Shown piece after piece: positions 1 through 8,601 of a stretch of 64,000 bases of DNA (its first letter is position 1; every line of letters starts with the position of its first letter). The DNA is from Natrarchaeobaculum aegyptiacum. GTDB taxonomy: Archaea > Halobacteriota > Halobacteria > Halobacteriales > Natrialbaceae. The position numbers and the translations under genes are program-made. Under the pieces are notes generated by a model that saw only the letters and a list, made by a program, of their open reading frames with translations, searched no databases and was not told the DNA's origin. Location: NCBI RefSeq assembly GCF_002156705.1, contig NZ_CP019893.1, positions 1,550,001 through 1,614,000 of the forward strand. Reading direction: 5' to 3'.

Positions 1-207
1 ACCGCAAACTCGGTGTTCGGCGAAGGGACCGACGACCGAAGCCTGCTCGAGTACTGTAGCGATGCAGACCACGTGTTCATCACGCACGATAAGAAGGATT
101 TTGGAGGAGTTCTCGGTTCTGTAGTCGACCACGCAGGGATCGTAATTTACACGGATCCGGTGTTTCTCCGGGCAGAGCCAGATTCTGCAGTTCGAACACT
201 CGAGTGA
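1..207 (+). CDS. DUF5615-like PIN-fold toxin, 3' end only
   Basis: The reading frame is open from base 1, so the gene begins outside the window; about 68 C-terminal residues are visible. The acidic segment GTDDRSLLEYC followed by HVFITHDKKDFGG matches the second half of DUF5615 PIN-like proteins, where a D-x-x-(I/L)-x-x-x-A element precedes a T-x-D-x-D/K-F strand. These are presumed RNases of toxin-antitoxin modules. The antitoxin, usually just upstream (DUF433 type), would lie outside the window. A GTG at base 13 is in frame but is unlikely to be the start, because the fold needs more N-terminal sequence. Family assignment is from motif recognition. Confidence 0.6.
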   Translation, partial: TANSVFGEGTDDRSLLEYCSDADHVFITHDKKDFGGVLGSVVDHAGIVIYTDPVFLRAEPDSAVRTLE

Positions 208-315
208 GCACTCGAACACTTTTCGCCGGAAGAGATTCGTGGTGAACGGATCTGGCTCGATCAGTGGCGTCGAGAAAATCGGTAGGGCTCAACAGTATCG
301 GTACGAAAACAGCAG

Positions 316-588
316 TTATCTCGCCCAGTCGATCGCTCGTTCCACTTCGTCCGGCTCGATCCTTTCCGCGGCAAATCAGCTCTGGGTTCGCTCACGTACT
401 TCACGAGAGACGCCAACTGGGTCCGCTTCGATATCAGCTTGAAATTCCAGCAGACGACTCACGAGATCGTTCAGCGCACTCACGCGCGTCGATCCCTCGC
501 CAACGACGCCAGTCTCACTATCCACTGCCTCGAACTGGCCGTCGATCTGTGAGACTTCGACAGTCGAGGTCGTGCTCATTAGCATCAT
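316..588 (-). pseudogene. HicB-like antitoxin with in-frame stop
   Basis: Read leftward from an ATG at 588 (MMLMSTTSTVEV, with the third ATG also plausible), the product resembles HicB-type antitoxins: a short beta strand, the segment VDSETGVVGEGSTRVSALND, then a helix. Translation stops at a TGA (376-378) after 70 residues. The same frame then continues for 19 more sense codons that read as a sensible acidic helix, FAAERIEPDEVERAIDWAR, before a TAA at 316-318. This suggests one nonsense mutation in a protein of about 90 residues. It is convergent with the DUF5615-like toxin, and no HicA-like partner is visible. The truncated 70-residue form could still be functional. Confidence 0.5.
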
Positions 589-720
589 CTACTGCGTACT
601 CCTTCGAAAAAGCTTCTCCGTCGCCGTGTGACGTGGTGGAGGCTACTTGACAGGTGCCCGCCGATGACCGACGTCCAGTGCTTCTGGGCCGACGAGGCGG
701 ACCTACCCGACGGCCCGGAC

Positions 721-950
721 ATTCCCATCTGTCCGCGGTTTCACACCCCATCACCCACGTCACCAGCACCGGCCCCGGAACCCACGTCGCCACCCCCTGT
801 GGCTGTCCCGTCTCGCCGCGCGTGCTCGAGCGCGAGTAAGCCGGGTGCCCGGGCTGGCTCGAGGACGAAGCGCCACTCGAGAACCCGGCGTCCGGAATCA
901 CCGGTAGACGTGGTCGGCCACCGGTGCTCGAGTAGCCGTCGACAGCCAGC
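721..950. repeat. Imperfect direct repeat, copy A
   Basis: These roughly 230 bp recur at 1883-2118 with long identical runs, for example around GGGTGCCCGGGCTGGCTCG and CCGGAATCACCGGTAGACG, plus scattered substitutions and small indels. No frame stays open in both copies, so it looks like decayed or non-coding sequence. The two copies bracket the UPF0175/DUF3368 toxin-antitoxin pair. It fills most of the gene-free stretch between 589 and 1026; nothing else is recognisable there. Confidence 0.85.
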
Positions 951-1026
951 GTACAATCGACCGCTCGAACGAAAGCGAGTCCCCTGCTCCCAAGAGGCTT
1001 TGTATCCGAGCCACCTATCTCATCGT

Positions 1027-1275
1027 ATGCGGACGATCGAGGTTCCAGCGGACGTGTACGACTCAGTCTCCGTTCCAGAAGGTGAACGGGAAGACGTACT
1101 CAGACAGGAGCTAGCACTGTCGTTGTATCGAGAACGAATGCTCTCGTTCGGAAAGGCGCGAGAACTCGCCGGGATGTCCCACCGGGAGTTCCAGCGGCTC
1201 CTCGGCGAGCGCGAGGTCGAGCGCCACTACACTGACGACGAACTGGCAGAAGACCTCGAGTATGGGCGACGATAA
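1027..1275 (+). CDS. UPF0175-family antitoxin
   Basis: An 82-residue protein starting MRTIEVPADVYDSV. The layout is that of UPF0175 proteins: a short N-terminal beta strand, then EDVLRQELALSLYRERMLSFGKARELAGMS, which combines the family's helix with a helix-turn-helix-like element, and a charged tail. UPF0175 proteins typically sit directly upstream of DUF3368 PIN proteins and are regarded as their antitoxins. Here the stop overlaps the downstream start by 14 bp, indicating translational coupling. The ATG at 1027 is chosen because conservation starts there. Toxin neutralisation and autoregulation are inferred from the family. Confidence 0.82.
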   Translation: MRTIEVPADVYDSVSVPEGEREDVLRQELALSLYRERMLSFGKARELAGMSHREFQRLLGEREVERHYTDDELAEDLEYGRR

Positions 1276-1753
1276 TCTGATCGTTGCGGATACATCGCCC
1301 CTTTTAAACCTCGCGTTGATCGACCGACTCGAGTTCGTCCGTAATCAGTTTTCGACGGTCGAGGTTCCAGAACAGGTCTGGACTGAGCTGATGGATGGCG
1401 TCAATGGCGTCGAGACGCTCCGTACCGCCCACAACGACGGAGTGCTCGAAATCGTCCCGGTCGAGAAAACACCACTCTTCGAAGAATTTCGACGGAATCT
1501 CGACGTCGGAGAGGCAGCAACACTTGCATACGCGATCGACACGAACGCGGATCTCGTACTGCTCGATGAGCGTGACGCACGCCAGACTGCCCGACGCCAC
1601 GGGCTCGAGATGACAGGTGTGATCGGCATACTCCTGCGCGAGTTTGGAGGGGAGCCAGACGCGTTACGGACGGAACTCGATCGACTCCGGAGTGCGGGGT
1701 TCTGGATCTCCGAAAGCCTGTATGAGACTGCCATCGAGCGTGCCAGAAACTAA
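1262..1753 (+). CDS. DUF3368 PIN-domain toxin
   Basis: A 163-residue PIN-fold protein. The N-terminal strand LIVADTSPLLNLALID gives the first acidic metal ligand in the VxDTSPL(I)xL motif typical of DUF3368. Later elements are LDVGEAATLAYAID (Glu) and ADLVLLDERDARQTAR (two Asp), completing the acidic Mg-binding cluster expected of a PIN RNase, and GVIGILLREF follows as in the family. It overlaps the antitoxin gene and forms its likely two-gene operon. The target RNA cannot be told from sequence. The pair lies between two direct repeats, hinting at movement as a unit. Confidence 0.85.
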   Translation: MGDDNLIVADTSPLLNLALIDRLEFVRNQFSTVEVPEQVWTELMDGVNGVETLRTAHNDGVLEIVPVEKTPLFEEFRRNLDVGEAATLAYAIDTNADLVLLDERDARQTARRHGLEMTGVIGILLREFGGEPDALRTELDRLRSAGFWISESLYETAIERARN

Positions 1754-1882
1754 TTCGGTTCCAGATCACGAAACCGCCACACTCGACGTTCATCGGATCG
1801 AGCAGCGAAGTGGTGCGTATACTGCTGCCAACGATTGACGTGCCGTTCGAAACGAGCGACGGGTTCTGGACAGGCCCTCAAC

Positions 1883-2118
1883 ATCCCCATCTGCTCCGGC
1901 TGTGACACCCCCCATTACCCACGTCACCAGCACCGGTCCCGGCACCCACGTCGCCACCCCCTGTGGCTGTCCCATCTCGCCGAGCGTGCTCGAGCGCGAG
2001 GACTAGAGCCGGGTGCCCGGGCTGGCTCGAGGACGAAGCGCCACTCGAGAGCCCAGCGTCCGGAATCACCGGTAGACGTGGTCGGCCACCGGTGCTCGAG
2101 TAGCCGTCGGCAGCCAGC
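1883..2118. repeat. Imperfect direct repeat, copy B
   Basis: Second copy of the repeat at 721-950, in the same orientation. Differences include a 5-6 bp indel near GAGCGCGAGGACTAGAGCC and several substitutions. Copies A and B flank the toxin-antitoxin operon at a spacing of 1,162 bp. With the AT-rich leader that follows, it accounts for the gene-free stretch 1754-2431. Confidence 0.85.
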
Positions 2119-2194
2119 TGCACATCTCCAGCGGCCGTGGGTCGCTACACGGGTGAGAAACCTACACAGCCGGCTCCCCGACTGACCCGTCGAA

Positions 2195-2431
2195 AAATAT
2201 TCACACCAGATCCATTAGAAGAGCTATTTTGAAACTAGGTTCAATAGAAACAGCGTTTATATTTTTAATTCTCTAGTTCTTGTATATTTATTAATCTCCG
2301 CGATTAATCATCCTGTTATCCCGTGGCACGTAGCGTGCGGGAGTCGATCCGATCCAGTGAGCCGTCGCTCTCGCGTTCGCACGTTGGGATCGACCAGCGC
2401 CACACGGGACCCACAATGGACGAGCATATCT
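2195..2431 (+). promoter_or_regulatory. AT-rich promoter and ~120-nt leader of surface glycoprotein gene
   Basis: Base composition drops sharply to AT-rich between about 2195 and 2310. A TATA-like element TGTATATTTA is at 2281-2290, followed at once by the inverted repeat TTAATC-TCCGC-GATTAA (2291-2307), a possible operator. A start near 2312 would leave a leader of about 120 nt before the ATG at 2432. Long leaders are unusual in haloarchaea but known for S-layer glycoprotein genes. The transcription start is inferred. Confidence 0.5.
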
Positions 2432-5400
2432 ATGACACAGACAACGTACCGTGACAAGGGACGAGCGGTAACGCTGGCCGTCCTGCTGATCGTATCGGTC
2501 GTTGCGATGTCCGCGACGGTTGCGGGCGGCGCAGCGGCGATCGACACAGTTGAGGAATCGCCAGGACAGAGCACAGCACTATCGACGCACTCGAGCGTTG
2601 CGAGCGTCGAAGAAATCGACGGCGGGAGTTTCGAGGCGACGAACACGCACCAGGAGTACGGTGGGTCGATCGCCATCGGCGCGGAAAGTGAAGGTGACTT
2701 CCAAGACGAGGGACTGGAGTTCTCGAACGACGAGGGCGACCACATCGCCATCGAGGCCGAGATCGACGACGACGGCACGTGGGAGTCGACCGACGTCCAG
2801 TTCCCTGAGATCGATCACGACCTCGCAGACGAGGTCATCGCGGAGACACCGGACGGACTCGCCGGTGAGATCGACGTCGAAAACGACGAGATGACGATCG
2901 AGGAGGGTCTGTTCGAGGTATCGGTCGAGACCCTCCTTGGAGATGGTGAGTTCGAGTTCGAGGCTTCACCCACGAGCGGCTCGAGCGGTGCCCTCGAGGG
3001 CGAGGCGGACTTCGATTCGGAGTCCGGAACCGCGGTTCTCGTCGATAACGAGTACACCGTCGAGGACACGTCCGGTGATGGAACTATCGACGATGCGCTC
3101 GGCCTCCCATCCGAGAACGCTGGCGAGAACTGGATGGAACTCCCACTCGAGTTCGAGTTCGACCTCGAGGAGGGAGAAGATCCAGAGCCAGAACCGGAAC
3201 CAGAACTCGAGATCGACCTCGCTGACACCGACATCGAGGAAGACGAGACGACCGCGGCGACGGTGACGCTGCTCGAGGGCGACGAGGAAGAAGACGTGAC
3301 TGCCGCCGCCGACCTGTCGTCGAGCGACGAGAGCGTCGTGACCGTCGACGACGACGGCACCGTCGAGGCAGTCGCCGACGGTGAGGCCACCGTCGAAGCC
3401 GAGTACGACGGCGAGAGCGCGAGCGCGTCGGTGACCGTCGACGACGCAGACGACGGAGACGACGAAGACGACGAGGACGAAACCGATCCCGGGACGCTGC
3501 GCTACCTCGAGGGCGACGGCTCCGATACTGGGAGCGTGATCTTCCAGGGCCAGACCGTTTACGCCGTCGGTGAGGCGTTCGACGCCGAGGGCGAGGAGTA
3601 CGAACTCCGCGAAGCCGACTCCTTCGACGACGGTATCGTCGACGACAGTAGCTTCGAGGAAGAGCTGACGAGCGAACACGTCGAGGACCTCGGCATCGAC
3701 GCCGCTCTCGCAGACGGCGACTACGGCATCGAGATCGAGACCGACGACCTCGAGGACGGCGACTTCTTCCTGACCGGGCCGGGGCTGGACGCGAGTCCAT
3801 CGCAGTCGGACACCGTCGAAGTGACGGCACAGAGTCTCGATGCCGACTTCGACGCGGAGACGGTGACCAACGAGGGTGCCGACACTGACGTCGACCTCGA
3901 GCTCGACTCCCAGCGCGGGAGCTACTCGGTGAACGTCAGCGCCGACGGCGACCTCGACGACGAGGAGCTATTCGCAATGTTCCTCGCCGAAACGTACGAC
4001 GATCGAACCGACGTCTTCGAGGACGACCTCGTCGGCGACCAGCTTGGACTGAACGCAGACGACCACGACGTCGGCGATGTTGTGGCGGCACTCCGCGACG
4101 TGGGCGCGGTTCTCGAGCCGGATGCGACCGGGAATCCACAGCTGTACGAGGGCGTCGACGAGGACCTGAACGTCGGCGAATCGGACGTGACGTTCGGGGC
4201 CTTCGACGTTGGGCTCTGGCACGACGACGTCGACGAACTGGTTGTCCTCTACGACGTCTCCGACGGCGAACACGGCGTCGACGTCACCGGCATCGACGAG
4301 GACGAGTACGACTTCGAGTTCGCGGTCACGGACACCGACGCCAGCTCGAGCGACGAACTCACGGTCACCGACTCCGACGTCGAGGCCGAATTCGTCGCCC
4401 ACGAGTGCTGTCCGGACGACGACAGCGTCTACACGCAGGCAGCCGGAGATCCGGTTCACCTGACCGTCGACCTCGAGGACACCGACGACGCCTTCCTCGT
4501 CTTCGGTGACGAGGACGTCGGCTACGCTGACATCGTCTACGTCGAGGACGGCACCGGCAACGGCGAGGTGAACGTGACGCTCAACACCCGGATCATGGGA
4601 ACCGGGAATCCCTACGCCGTCGTCGACGACGAGGACACCGTAAAGAGCCTGATCGACACGATCGACCTCGACGATCCGCTCACGTGGATCGCTGCCCACC
4701 ACGTCGACAGCGTCGAGGGTGACTCCTTCGCGGACGACCCGATCATGCAGCAGGCGCTCGACCTCGACGACGACGGGACTCTCGAGTTGCCCGAGCCGTT
4801 CGACGAACTCGAGCTGTACGAAGACGACGTCGACGGGGACAGCCTGAGTTTCGTCGAATTCCTCGGCGAACTCGAGCTCCTCTCGGATCCCGCCGACGAT
4901 CCCGGCGAGTTCGTCGACCTCGACGGGATCGATCCGGGTTCGATCGGCGGCGACGACGATCTCGAGGAGGTGATGGCCGAGGCGGTCGACTTCGAGGCTG
5001 CAGACACGGCCTACGACCAGCTCGATCGGCCGCTCCAGCCCACGGCGTACACGATCTCGAGCAGTAGCGACGGCGTCTTCGTCGCCGACGACGGCGACCT
5101 CGAGGTCGACGACGAACTCGACTCGGCCGTCGTCGACCTCACCGAACCGGGACTCGGCGAGGCCGAAGTGCTCGTCGCACCCGGTGACGACGCCGACGCC
5201 CACCACCTCACGGAGTACCTCGATCCGGAGGTCGAGGAAGCGACGCCGACGCCGCGTTCGGAGGTCGCCGAAGACGACCGGCTGATCGTGCGAGCGGACG
5301 CCTCCGGCATCTTCGGGCACATGGTCGTCATCGCCGACGAAGGCGACTACGACCCGCTCACCGAGGACGGATTCGAACCGCGCGTGATCTACGACCTGAA

Positions 5401-6946
5401 CGAACTCGAGGGCGAGGGGGTCACCCTCGAGATCGAAGCGAGCGATTCGACCGGCAACCAGGATCCGAACGCCGTCGACTTCGAGAACGCAGAGATCGAC
5501 GAGGTAGTCGCCTTCGCGAACCACCTCGATGGCGAACTGTACGTCGTCGTCGACACGAGCGCCAGCGGCGCGTTCGAGCGTGATCTCGAGGACGGCGAGA
5601 CGTTCGAGGCGTCGATCGAGTACGCGGCCGACGAGGACGAACGCTTCTCGCTCCACGGGATTCAGCACTTCCTCGATCCCGAGGATCCGATGCCGTGGCA
5701 GGGTGACGCAGACGACGGGATTACCGGTGACGCGGCGTTCCCCTACTTCGAGCCCGACCGAACGGAGACCGTCACCACCGAGTTCAGCGTGGCCGAACCG
5801 ACGGTCGAGTTCGCCCACCTCGACGACGAGGGCGACGTCGAGATCGAAGCCAGCGACGAGGCCGTCGTGATGGGTGAGACGAACGTCGCCCCCGGGTCGA
5901 CGGCCGACGTCCGCATCACCAACGCCGGTGAGACCGAGAGCTTCCTGACGACGACTGAGGCAGCGATCGGATCGGACGGCAGCTTCAGTACCGACACCAT
6001 CGACTTCAGCGAGCGCGACGTCGGCGACGAAGCCGAGGTCGAGTTCCGCGTCGACGGGAGTGCAGTCGGCGACGAAGATGGCGTCTTCGCCGAACAAGTC
6101 GAGGTCGAAGCACCCGACGACGAGGACGACGAACGCGGCCCCGGCGAGACGCCACGCGCTGACGACCCCGAGGAGGTCGCAGCGACGATCAACGAGGAGT
6201 ACATCGCGCCAGTCAACGCCGGGCTCGAGGACGTCAACGACGGCCTCGAGAACGCCGACGACCTCGCGTACGTCGAGAACGTGAGCGCGAGCGACTGGGA
6301 CGAGGCCGAAGCGGAAGCCGATCGCCTCCGCGAGCGCGCGCCGGAACTGCAGGACGAACTGTACGACGCCGTCGTCGAGGAAATCAACATCCAGGCGGCA
6401 GACACGCCACTCGGCGGCGACATCGCCCGGGACGTCGAGACGCCCGACGAGGCGCGAGCCGAAGCCGACCGCCTCCGTGAGGAGTACGGCCTCCTCGGTG
6501 GCGACGACATCGAGGAAGCAGCCGAGTCACTCGAGTTCGCGGCAGATCTCGGTGAGGCGATCGACGAGAACCTGCTCAGAGCCGCAGATCAGCTCCAGCC
6601 CCCCGAAACCGGCCAGCTCGAGGGGACCGTGATCGACGAGAACGGCGACCCGATTGCCGGCATCGACGTCACCCCGGTCGAATCGAGCGCGTCCGCGACG
6701 ACCGGCGACGACGGCGCGTTCTCACTCGAGGTCCCGGAAGGCACGCAGCCGATCCGGGTGAGCGGTGACGGGTACGAAACGGTCGAGGAAGTCGTCGAGA
6801 TCGACGGCGACGAACCGGCCACGCTCGAGGTCGAACTCGAGCGTGCTGACGAGCCCGACGACAGCGTCTCCGGATTCGGACTCGTTGCCGCCGTCGGCGC
6901 GCTGCTCGCGGTCGCCCTGCTGGCACGTCGCGCCGGCACCGAGTAG
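2432..6946 (+). CDS. Large S-layer-like surface glycoprotein with C-terminal sorting tail
   Basis: A 1,504-residue, extremely acidic exported protein. The start at 2432 places a Sec signal peptide (TLAVLLIVSVVAMSATVAGGAAA) at the N-terminus; a GTG at 2357 would add 25 non-conserved residues. Residues ~258-345 form a bacterial Ig-like (BIG2) module around SSSDESVVTVDDDGTVEA. Residues ~354-455 resemble the haloarchaeal S-layer/BGTF N-terminal domain (VIFQGQTVYAVGE). Residues ~880-1270 resemble repeated beta domains of DUF7827/BGTF type (DDRLIVRADASGIFG). Residues ~1393-1471 are a CarboxypepD_reg-like beta sandwich. The C-terminus, SGFGLVAAVG then a hydrophobic helix and ARRAG, is a variant of the PGF-CTERM archaeosortase signal with S in place of P. 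It probably forms part of, or attaches to, the cell envelope lattice. Confidence 0.82.
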   Translation: MTQTTYRDKGRAVTLAVLLIVSVVAMSATVAGGAAAIDTVEESPGQSTALSTHSSVASVEEIDGGSFEATNTHQEYGGSIAIGAESEGDFQDEGLEFSNDEGDHIAIEAEIDDDGTWESTDVQFPEIDHDLADEVIAETPDGLAGEIDVENDEMTIEEGLFEVSVETLLGDGEFEFEASPTSGSSGALEGEADFDSESGTAVLVDNEYTVEDTSGDGTIDDALGLPSENAGENWMELPLEFEFDLEEGEDPEPEPEPELEIDLADTDIEEDETTAATVTLLEGDEEEDVTAAADLSSSDESVVTVDDDGTVEAVADGEATVEAEYDGESASASVTVDDADDGDDEDDEDETDPGTLRYLEGDGSDTGSVIFQGQTVYAVGEAFDAEGEEYELREADSFDDGIVDDSSFEEELTSEHVEDLGIDAALADGDYGIEIETDDLEDGDFFLTGPGLDASPSQSDTVEVTAQSLDADFDAETVTNEGADTDVDLELDSQRGSYSVNVSADGDLDDEELFAMFLAETYDDRTDVFEDDLVGDQLGLNADDHDVGDVVAALRDVGAVLEPDATGNPQLYEGVDEDLNVGESDVTFGAFDVGLWHDDVDELVVLYDVSDGEHGVDVTGIDEDEYDFEFAVTDTDASSSDELTVTDSDVEAEFVAHECCPDDDSVYTQAAGDPVHLTVDLEDTDDAFLVFGDEDVGYADIVYVEDGTGNGEVNVTLNTRIMGTGNPYAVVDDEDTVKSLIDTIDLDDPLTWIAAHHVDSVEGDSFADDPIMQQALDLDDDGTLELPEPFDELELYEDDVDGDSLSFVEFLGELELLSDPADDPGEFVDLDGIDPGSIGGDDDLEEVMAEAVDFEAADTAYDQLDRPLQPTAYTISSSSDGVFVADDGDLEVDDELDSAVVDLTEPGLGEAEVLVAPGDDADAHHLTEYLDPEVEEATPTPRSEVAEDDRLIVRADASGIFGHMVVIADEGDYDPLTEDGFEPRVIYDLNELEGEGVTLEIEASDSTGNQDPNAVDFENAEIDEVVAFANHLDGELYVVVDTSASGAFERDLEDGETFEASIEYAADEDERFSLHGIQHFLDPEDPMPWQGDADDGITGDAAFPYFEPDRTETVTTEFSVAEPTVEFAHLDDEGDVEIEASDEAVVMGETNVAPGSTADVRITNAGETESFLTTTEAAIGSDGSFSTDTIDFSERDVGDEAEVEFRVDGSAVGDEDGVFAEQVEVEAPDDEDDERGPGETPRADDPEEVAATINEEYIAPVNAGLEDVNDGLENADDLAYVENVSASDWDEAEAEADRLRERAPELQDELYDAVVEEINIQAADTPLGGDIARDVETPDEARAEADRLREEYGLLGGDDIEEAAESLEFAADLGEAIDENLLRAADQLQPPETGQLEGTVIDENGDPIAGIDVTPVESSASATTGDDGAFSLEVPEGTQPIRVSGDGYETVEEVVEIDGDEPATLEVELERADEPDDSVSGFGLVAAVGALLAVALLARRAGTE

Positions 6947-7040
6947 CGCTCGACGCGACCGGTTCCACCGAGCGCGGATTCTTTCGCTGCCAGACACCCC
7001 TAGAAACGCTTTTCCGGCCGACTGGAATAGCTGCGAGCGA

Positions 7041-8000
7041 ATGCGACGACAGGATGGCCAGCCACCGATCGCCGACGAACGGATCCTCGTCACCGGTGGC
7101 GCAGGATTCATCGGGAGCAATCTCGTGGCCGCGCTCGCCCCCCACAACGACGTTCGCGTGCTCGACGACCTCTCGAGCGGATCGCGCTCGAATCTTCCCC
7201 CCGAGGTTACCGTACTCGAGGGCGACATCCGCGACGACGAGGCACTCGACCGCGCGACCGAGGACGTCGACCTGATCTACCACCAGGCGGCGCTGGTCAG
7301 CGTCACCGAATCCGTCGACCGCCCAGAAGCGACCCACGAAATCAACGTCGCCGCCACGGTGAAACTCCTCGAGCGCGCCCGCGCCGAGGACGCCCGATTC
7401 GTCTTCGCCTCGAGTGCGGCGGTCTACGGTCAGCCCGATGGCGTACCGGTCGCAGAAGACGCCTCGGCCGATCCGGCCTCGCCGTACGGGCTCTCGAAGC
7501 TGGCTGCCGAGCGGTACGTCCGGCTCTACGACGACCTCTACGACCTTCCGACGGTGGCGCTGCGATACTTCAACGTCTACGGCCCCGGACAGCTCGACAG
7601 TGACTACAGCGCCGTCATTCGCGTCTTCGTCGAGCAGGCGACGAGTGGCGAGCCGATCACCGTCGAGGGCGACGGTACCCAGACGCGAGATTTCGTCCAC
7701 GTGGAGGACGTCGTGCAGGCGAACCTGCTCGCGGGCGCTGGGGACGCCACCGGCGTCTTCAACGTCGGCACCGGTGAGAGCGTCACGATCCTCGAGCTGG
7801 CGGAACTCGTCGCCGACGCGGCCGACTCGTCTCCGGAAATCGTCCACGTTCCGGCCCGACAGGGTGACATCGACCGGAGCCGCGCGGACGTCTCGAAAAT
7901 CGAGGCCACGCTGGGATACGAACCGACCGTCCGGCTCGCGGACGGACTCGAGGACGTGGTTCGAACGGCTGCGACCGGCCAGCCCGGAGACGGTTCCTGA
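7041..8000 (+). CDS. NAD-dependent sugar-nucleotide epimerase (GalE-like extended SDR)
   Basis: A 319-residue extended short-chain dehydrogenase. The Rossmann motif GGAGFIGS is at residues ~17-24, followed by the acidic strand LDDLSSG that binds the adenosine ribose. A Ser/Tyr/Lys catalytic set is visible: SSAAVYG, then YGLSK. The segment RYFNVYGPGQ and C-terminal NVGTGE are typical of UDP-glucose/UDP-GlcNAc 4-epimerases and dTDP-glucose dehydratase relatives. It probably supplies sugar nucleotides for surface glycosylation, consistent with the adjacent glycoprotein gene. Substrate cannot be fixed; UDP-hexose 4-epimerase is the best guess. The ATG at 7041 sits about 30 nt after a T-rich element, consistent with a leaderless mRNA. 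Confidence 0.85.
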   Translation: MRRQDGQPPIADERILVTGGAGFIGSNLVAALAPHNDVRVLDDLSSGSRSNLPPEVTVLEGDIRDDEALDRATEDVDLIYHQAALVSVTESVDRPEATHEINVAATVKLLERARAEDARFVFASSAAVYGQPDGVPVAEDASADPASPYGLSKLAAERYVRLYDDLYDLPTVALRYFNVYGPGQLDSDYSAVIRVFVEQATSGEPITVEGDGTQTRDFVHVEDVVQANLLAGAGDATGVFNVGTGESVTILELAELVADAADSSPEIVHVPARQGDIDRSRADVSKIEATLGYEPTVRLADGLEDVVRTAATGQPGDGS

Positions 8001-8601
8001 CGGCTCGCGGTCGGACGCTCGAGAGCTGACAGCACCGGGTTCAGACGCTCGAGCCCCGCCGGCCTCGGCCCAGACGCTGTGAGTCGGTGCGTGCAATCGA
8101 ACGGAACGCTCTTTGTGGTCGATCACGAGCCTCTAGCTGTGGGTGCGTGCGTGACAGTTCGACCCACACTGCGACAGCGGAACGATGCTGTGAGACGATG
8201 GGACTCACAGCGTCTCCCCGTTCGACCGCTCCGGGCGACTGGCCACCCAGGTATGTTACGTCAGTTCCCGGACGGACGTTTTCAGCACCCGGCGAACGAG
8301 AAGCCGCAGCACCCGTGCCGTCGAACGGCCAAAATAGTTAATTGACACGTCACCCAAGTTAGGAGTGGCGAGGGGGTTGGGGGTTCGCCTCATCCGAGCC
8401 GAACGGGACATTCGGCATTCGACAACCACTCTCGCCTTCGATCACCATCTGCACACCCGTGGTGTCTCACCCGCACCACCGGATTTTCGGGGGTGTCGCC
8501 CGTCTGATCGTCGGTTTTCGCTTCTGTGAACCGTTCGAACGTGTCAGCGACAGCCGCGCGGAGACCGAAGCCACAAGGTGCCACGTCACACGTCTACGGG
8601 T
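8001..8601. other. Non-coding gap with inverted repeats
   Basis: No convincing gene in either strand. It contains a perfect 14-bp inverted repeat, AGACGCTGTGAGTC at 8073-8086 and its complement at 8202-8215, with an internal 8-bp partner (GCTGTGAG, 8187-8194) and a further 7-bp pair (TGTGGGT 8138-8144 / ACCCACA 8162-8168). Some bases just before 8602 must hold the thiE promoter, but no clear TATA box is seen. Confidence 0.5.

Noticed and set aside
3968-6097. 709-codon leftward open frame within the surface glycoprotein gene
   Set aside because: Antisense shadow of an Asp/Glu-rich gene; reads as Val/Asp/Arg/Leu low-complexity sequence.
8001-8601. TPP riboswitch ahead of thiE
   Set aside because: No recognisable thi-box sequence; haloarchaea are not known to me to control thiamine genes this way.
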